Source of the DNA: Prevotellaceae bacterium
Lineage (GTDB): Bacteria; Bacteroidota; Bacteroidia; Bacteroidales; UBA932
Length of the DNA: 9,494 nt
Direction of reading: 5' to 3'
NCBI GenBank assembly: GCA_031288855.1
Contig: JAITQQ010000003.1
Span: 1-9,494, forward strand
Numbering within the stretch: the first letter of the stretch is position 1; each line of letters opens with the position of its first letter. The position numbers and the translations under genes were made by a program. Under the pieces are notes generated by a model that made no database searches, had not been told where the DNA came from, and saw nothing but the letters and a program-made list of their open reading frames with translations. Shown here one piece after another: positions 7,497 to 9,494 of this stretch.

Positions 7497-8228
7497 ATGG
7501 CAAAGAAACACACCTGGAAGCTCTGGCTCAGGTTAAACCTGCTGACCAAAGACGTAGAAAACGACTACGTGGCCGAAGTATCGACCACCGGAAAGACCCT
7601 GCGCAATGAAGACATTGCACAGGCTATTAAAGACGAGGGCTCGGAATTGCAGTACGAAACCCTGCTCGACATCCTCAACCACAGCGACCGCCTGCGCCGT
7701 GAACGCATCCAACAGGGCTATAGCGTACAAACCGGCGTGTGCCACATTACCCCGCGCGTAACCGGCAACTGGCTCGGCTCTGCACAACCCTTCAACCCCG
7801 ACATGCATAAAATCACCTGCGACCTCACGGCATCGGCCGAACTGCGCCACGCCCTCGAAGACGTGGGCGTGGAAGTGTTGGGTGTGAAGGACAGCGGCGC
7901 ACGCATCGGGTTGGTGACCGACGTGGCTACCGGCAAAACCGACGGCACTATTACCCGCAACGGCGACCTCATTATCGAAGGCGAAAAAATCAAGGTTGCT
8001 CCCATCGACGGCGAAGGCTTGGGTATATTTTTCGTACTCGCCGACGGCAATGCAGCCCCCGTCACCGACCCGCTCACGCAGAACGACCCGAAGAAAATCA
8101 TTTGCCGCGTGCCCTCTTTGGCGGCAGGCGAATACACGTTGCAAATCGTTACGCGGTTTTCCAACACTTCGACCTTGCTGAAAGAAGCGCGTACGATTAT
8201 TTATAATCAACTGCTTACCGTATCATGA
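7497..8228 (+). CDS. HU-HIG family DNA-binding protein (HU-like domain plus DUF4469 Ig-like domain)
   Basis: The 243-residue product matches the Bacteroidota family that joins an IHF/HU-like DNA-binding domain (Bvu_2165 type) to a C-terminal Ig-like DUF4469 domain. The N-terminal part (about 1-128) shows NEDIAQAIKDEGSELQYETL, then GYSVQTGVCHITPRVTGNW and the PFNPDMHKI stretch typical of the long HU variants. The C-terminal part (about 133-241) is beta-rich, with RIGLVTDVATGKTDGTI, IEGEKIKV and GEYTLQIVTRF. There is no signal peptide, so it should act in the cytoplasm, probably on DNA. Its precise role is unknown. The ATG at 7497 lacks a Shine-Dalgarno site but follows an A/T-rich leader, as is common in this phylum. 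Its upstream region carries the 23-bp inverted repeat, so its transcription may depend on that segment. It is separated from the glycogen genes by a strong terminator. Confidence 0.87.
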   Translation: MAKKHTWKLWLRLNLLTKDVENDYVAEVSTTGKTLRNEDIAQAIKDEGSELQYETLLDILNHSDRLRRERIQQGYSVQTGVCHITPRVTGNWLGSAQPFNPDMHKITCDLTASAELRHALEDVGVEVLGVKDSGARIGLVTDVATGKTDGTITRNGDLIIEGEKIKVAPIDGEGLGIFFVLADGNAAPVTDPLTQNDPKKIICRVPSLAAGEYTLQIVTRFSNTSTLLKEARTIIYNQLLTVS

Positions 8229-8230
8229 GT

Positions 8231-8333
8231 AGCGTTGCACCTCGACGCAACATTACGTCTCACCTGAACGCAGCGTTGCGTCGCCCTTCGACGCAACGTT
8301 ACGTCTCGTCGAAGGGCAACATTACGTCACACC
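8231..8333. repeat. intergenic repeat cluster with competing hairpins
   Basis: Starting 3 nt after the HU-HIG stop, GCAAC(A/G)TTACGTC occurs three times (8247-8259, 8293-8305, 8316-8328). The first two copies share 18 of 19 bases over 8243-8261 and 8289-8307. AGCGTTGC occurs at 8231 and 8272. Hairpin A pairs 8272-8283 with 8289-8300 (one G-U). Hairpin B pairs GCCCTTCGACG (8283-8293) with its exact complement at 8307-8317. A and B overlap and cannot form together. No T-run follows either, so a standard terminator is not supported. It is more likely a REP-like intergenic element, possibly acting on mRNA ends. Confidence 0.8.
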
Positions 8334-8367
8334 AATAATTAAAAACCTTTTAAAACAATAAAAAACA

Positions 8368-9237
8368 ATGAAAACAAAAAACATTTCTGTATGGGCAACA
8401 CATTTTTTGCCCTTGATTATTACCGCGATGGCAATAGTCTTTACCAATTGTTCGGGCAACGACGACCCGGCGCCTGAACCCATGCCCGACCCGGAATTAT
8501 CGGTAACGCCGGAAAGTATTCCTGCTGCATACACGGCCGGCACTTACAGCATTGACGTAACGAGCAACACCACGTGGACGGCTGTGAGCGATAACACGTC
8601 GTGGTGCACGGTAAAGCCGGCTACCGGTACAAACAACGGTGCGGTTTCCGTGAATGTAATAGAAAACACCACTGCGGACACTCGCGCCGCTATCGTAACC
8701 TTTGCCGCCGGCACGCTCATCCGCACGGTGGCCGTGACGCAAGATGGTGCAATACCGCCGCCGCCGTCAGTATCAACGCCCCCTGCTGCCGCCAGTACAC
8801 GGACATGGACGTTCGACGACCAAATGTGGAGCGACGCTATTCACATTCCAGCTTGTAATCAGGATGATTTCACTCTCGACCTTACCACCCCTTATTGCCG
8901 TAGTTACACCGTCGGCGAGACAAGCCGATATTATTATAACTGGGTGTATGTAAGTCAAAATGCTACCGAACTATGCCCTACACCGTGGCGTGTCCCATCA
9001 GAGTCTGATTTTAATACTCTTGTTAGTAATACAGATTATTCTGCCTTGATTGCTGCTTGGGGCTATGGCGGGAGCGCTTACGGCAATGAGATGGATGACG
9101 TGAACACAGGTGCTTACTACTGGTCTTCAATGGAGAGCGGCGCTTTCACCGCATCTGACTTGAGCTACTACAACGGCGGGTTGTATGTGGGTTCTCACAG
9201 TAAACGTCAAGGTTTCCAAGTTAGGTGCGTTAAGTGA
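8368..9237 (+). CDS. probable surface lipoprotein with BACON domain and FISUMP-type C-terminal domain
   Basis: 289 residues. The N-terminus is a lipoprotein signal: basic MKTK, a hydrophobic segment (about 8-25), then FTNC with candidate lipidated Cys28. Phe and Asn before the Cys are unusual for a lipobox. The following SGNDD is acidic and fits the Bacteroidota signal for export to the cell surface. Residues 43-127 form a BACON domain: LSVTPES, SNTTW, SWCTVKP, TADTRAAIVTF and a final VTQDGA. A proline-rich linker (130-140) leads to residues 147-289, a FISUMP (Fibrobacter major paralogous) type domain with MWSDAIHIPACN, LCPTPWRVPSESDF, AYYWSSME and a terminal GFQVRCVK. BACON domains are thought to bind carbohydrate or mucin. 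The FISUMP domain has no settled function. The stretch around 8990-9070 is visibly richer in A/T than the BACON part, which may reflect modular exchange. A terminator follows. Confidence 0.88.
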   Translation: MKTKNISVWATHFLPLIITAMAIVFTNCSGNDDPAPEPMPDPELSVTPESIPAAYTAGTYSIDVTSNTTWTAVSDNTSWCTVKPATGTNNGAVSVNVIENTTADTRAAIVTFAAGTLIRTVAVTQDGAIPPPPSVSTPPAAASTRTWTFDDQMWSDAIHIPACNQDDFTLDLTTPYCRSYTVGETSRYYYNWVYVSQNATELCPTPWRVPSESDFNTLVSNTDYSALIAAWGYGGSAYGNEMDDVNTGAYYWSSMESGAFTASDLSYYNGGLYVGSHSKRQGFQVRCVK

Positions 9238-9263
9238 TTACGAATTACGGATGAACAACGAAC

Positions 9264-9295
9264 AAGCCGCCCCACGTGGGCGGTTTTTGTTTTTT
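9264..9295 (+). terminator. intrinsic terminator after the lipoprotein gene
   Basis: CCGCCC (9267-9272) pairs with GGGCGG (9278-9283) around the loop CACGT. The stem can extend outward by a G-U and two A-U pairs, and is followed by TTTTTGTTTTTT. The minus-strand side lacks a T-run, so it acts mainly on rightward transcription from the lipoprotein gene. Confidence 0.9.
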
Positions 9296-9329
9296 GATGG
9301 AGAATGTGCATTTAGTTCTTAACTCTTAA

Positions 9330-9494
9330 CTAGTCTTCCACCACCACAAACACATCTTCGTCGCTGTTGTGGAAACCGTAGTGCTCACGAGCAAACTTTT
9401 CAAGGCTGTCGTTATTGGAACGCAATTCCTCTAAAATATCAGTAGTGGTTTTCAATTGTTGTTCATAGTATGCTTTTTCCTGTTTCATCCGCCG
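9330..9494 (-). CDS. DivIC/FtsB-family septum formation initiator, C-terminal fragment (cut by window edge)
   Basis: Reading leftward from the right edge, 54 residues and a TAG stop are present; the N-terminus lies outside the window. The visible part begins RRMKQEKAYYEQQL, continues as a heptad-like coiled coil through LEELRSNNDSL, and then has LEKFAREHYG followed by NSDEDVFVVVED. An (E/K)-x-x-ARE-xYG segment followed by an acidic E-D-V-F/I-hydrophobic end is the usual C-terminus of DivIC/FtsB proteins, small single-pass membrane proteins of the divisome. The transmembrane segment would be in the missing part. It converges on the lipoprotein gene, with the two stop codons about 90 nt apart. 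The in-frame ATG at 9486-9488 is unlikely to be the true start, because it would leave out the membrane anchor. Confidence 0.82.
   Translation of the reverse strand, partial: RRMKQEKAYYEQQLKTTTDILEELRSNNDSLEKFAREHYGFHNSDEDVFVVVED

Noticed and set aside
8272..8317. Hairpins after the HU-HIG gene as an intrinsic terminator
   Set aside because: The stems are strong but no T-run follows either one, so intrinsic termination is not supported.

Overview
The window looks like part of a Bacteroidota (Bacteroidales-type) chromosome. The evidence is a BACON-domain lipoprotein with an acidic patch after the lipid-modified cysteine, a FISUMP-type C-terminal domain, an HU-HIG protein of the Bvu_2165/DUF4469 type, weak or absent Shine-Dalgarno sites, and AT-rich intergenic DNA.

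Positions 105-7148 hold four same-strand genes for storage-glucan (glycogen) metabolism. They encode a eukaryote-type GH13 1,4-alpha-glucan branching enzyme, a GH133/GDE_C-type amylo-alpha-1,6-glucosidase, a GT4-fold glycosyltransferase resembling glycogen synthase, and a GH57 alpha-amylase-like enzyme. The gaps are 76, 6 and 41 nt, and a very strong hairpin terminator (7163-7210) closes the unit. Together the genes could extend, branch, debranch and remodel an alpha-glucan. No ADP-glucose pyrophosphorylase or phosphorylase gene lies in the window. Nothing clear was seen in the 104 nt upstream of the first gene.

The most unusual gene is the GH57 enzyme. Its catalytic part ends near residue 392, but the reading frame continues through a Lys/Thr-rich linker into a histone-H1/AlgP-like tail of eight near-identical 11-residue units (33 bp each). 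An in-frame ATG at 6786 could in principle also start a free 120-residue basic protein.

Positions 7149-7496 carry no convincing gene. They hold the terminator and a perfect 23-bp inverted repeat (7238-7260 and 7450-7472) bracketing 189 bp. The right arm ends 24 nt before the start codon of the HU-HIG gene (7497-8228). This layout suggests either an invertible (phase-variable) segment or a small MITE-like element.

Downstream, 8231-8333 is a cluster of short direct and inverted repeats with mutually exclusive hairpins. It is followed by a surface lipoprotein gene (8368-9237, BACON plus FISUMP) and its terminator. At the right edge, on the minus strand, is the C-terminal end of a DivIC/FtsB-family cell-division protein.
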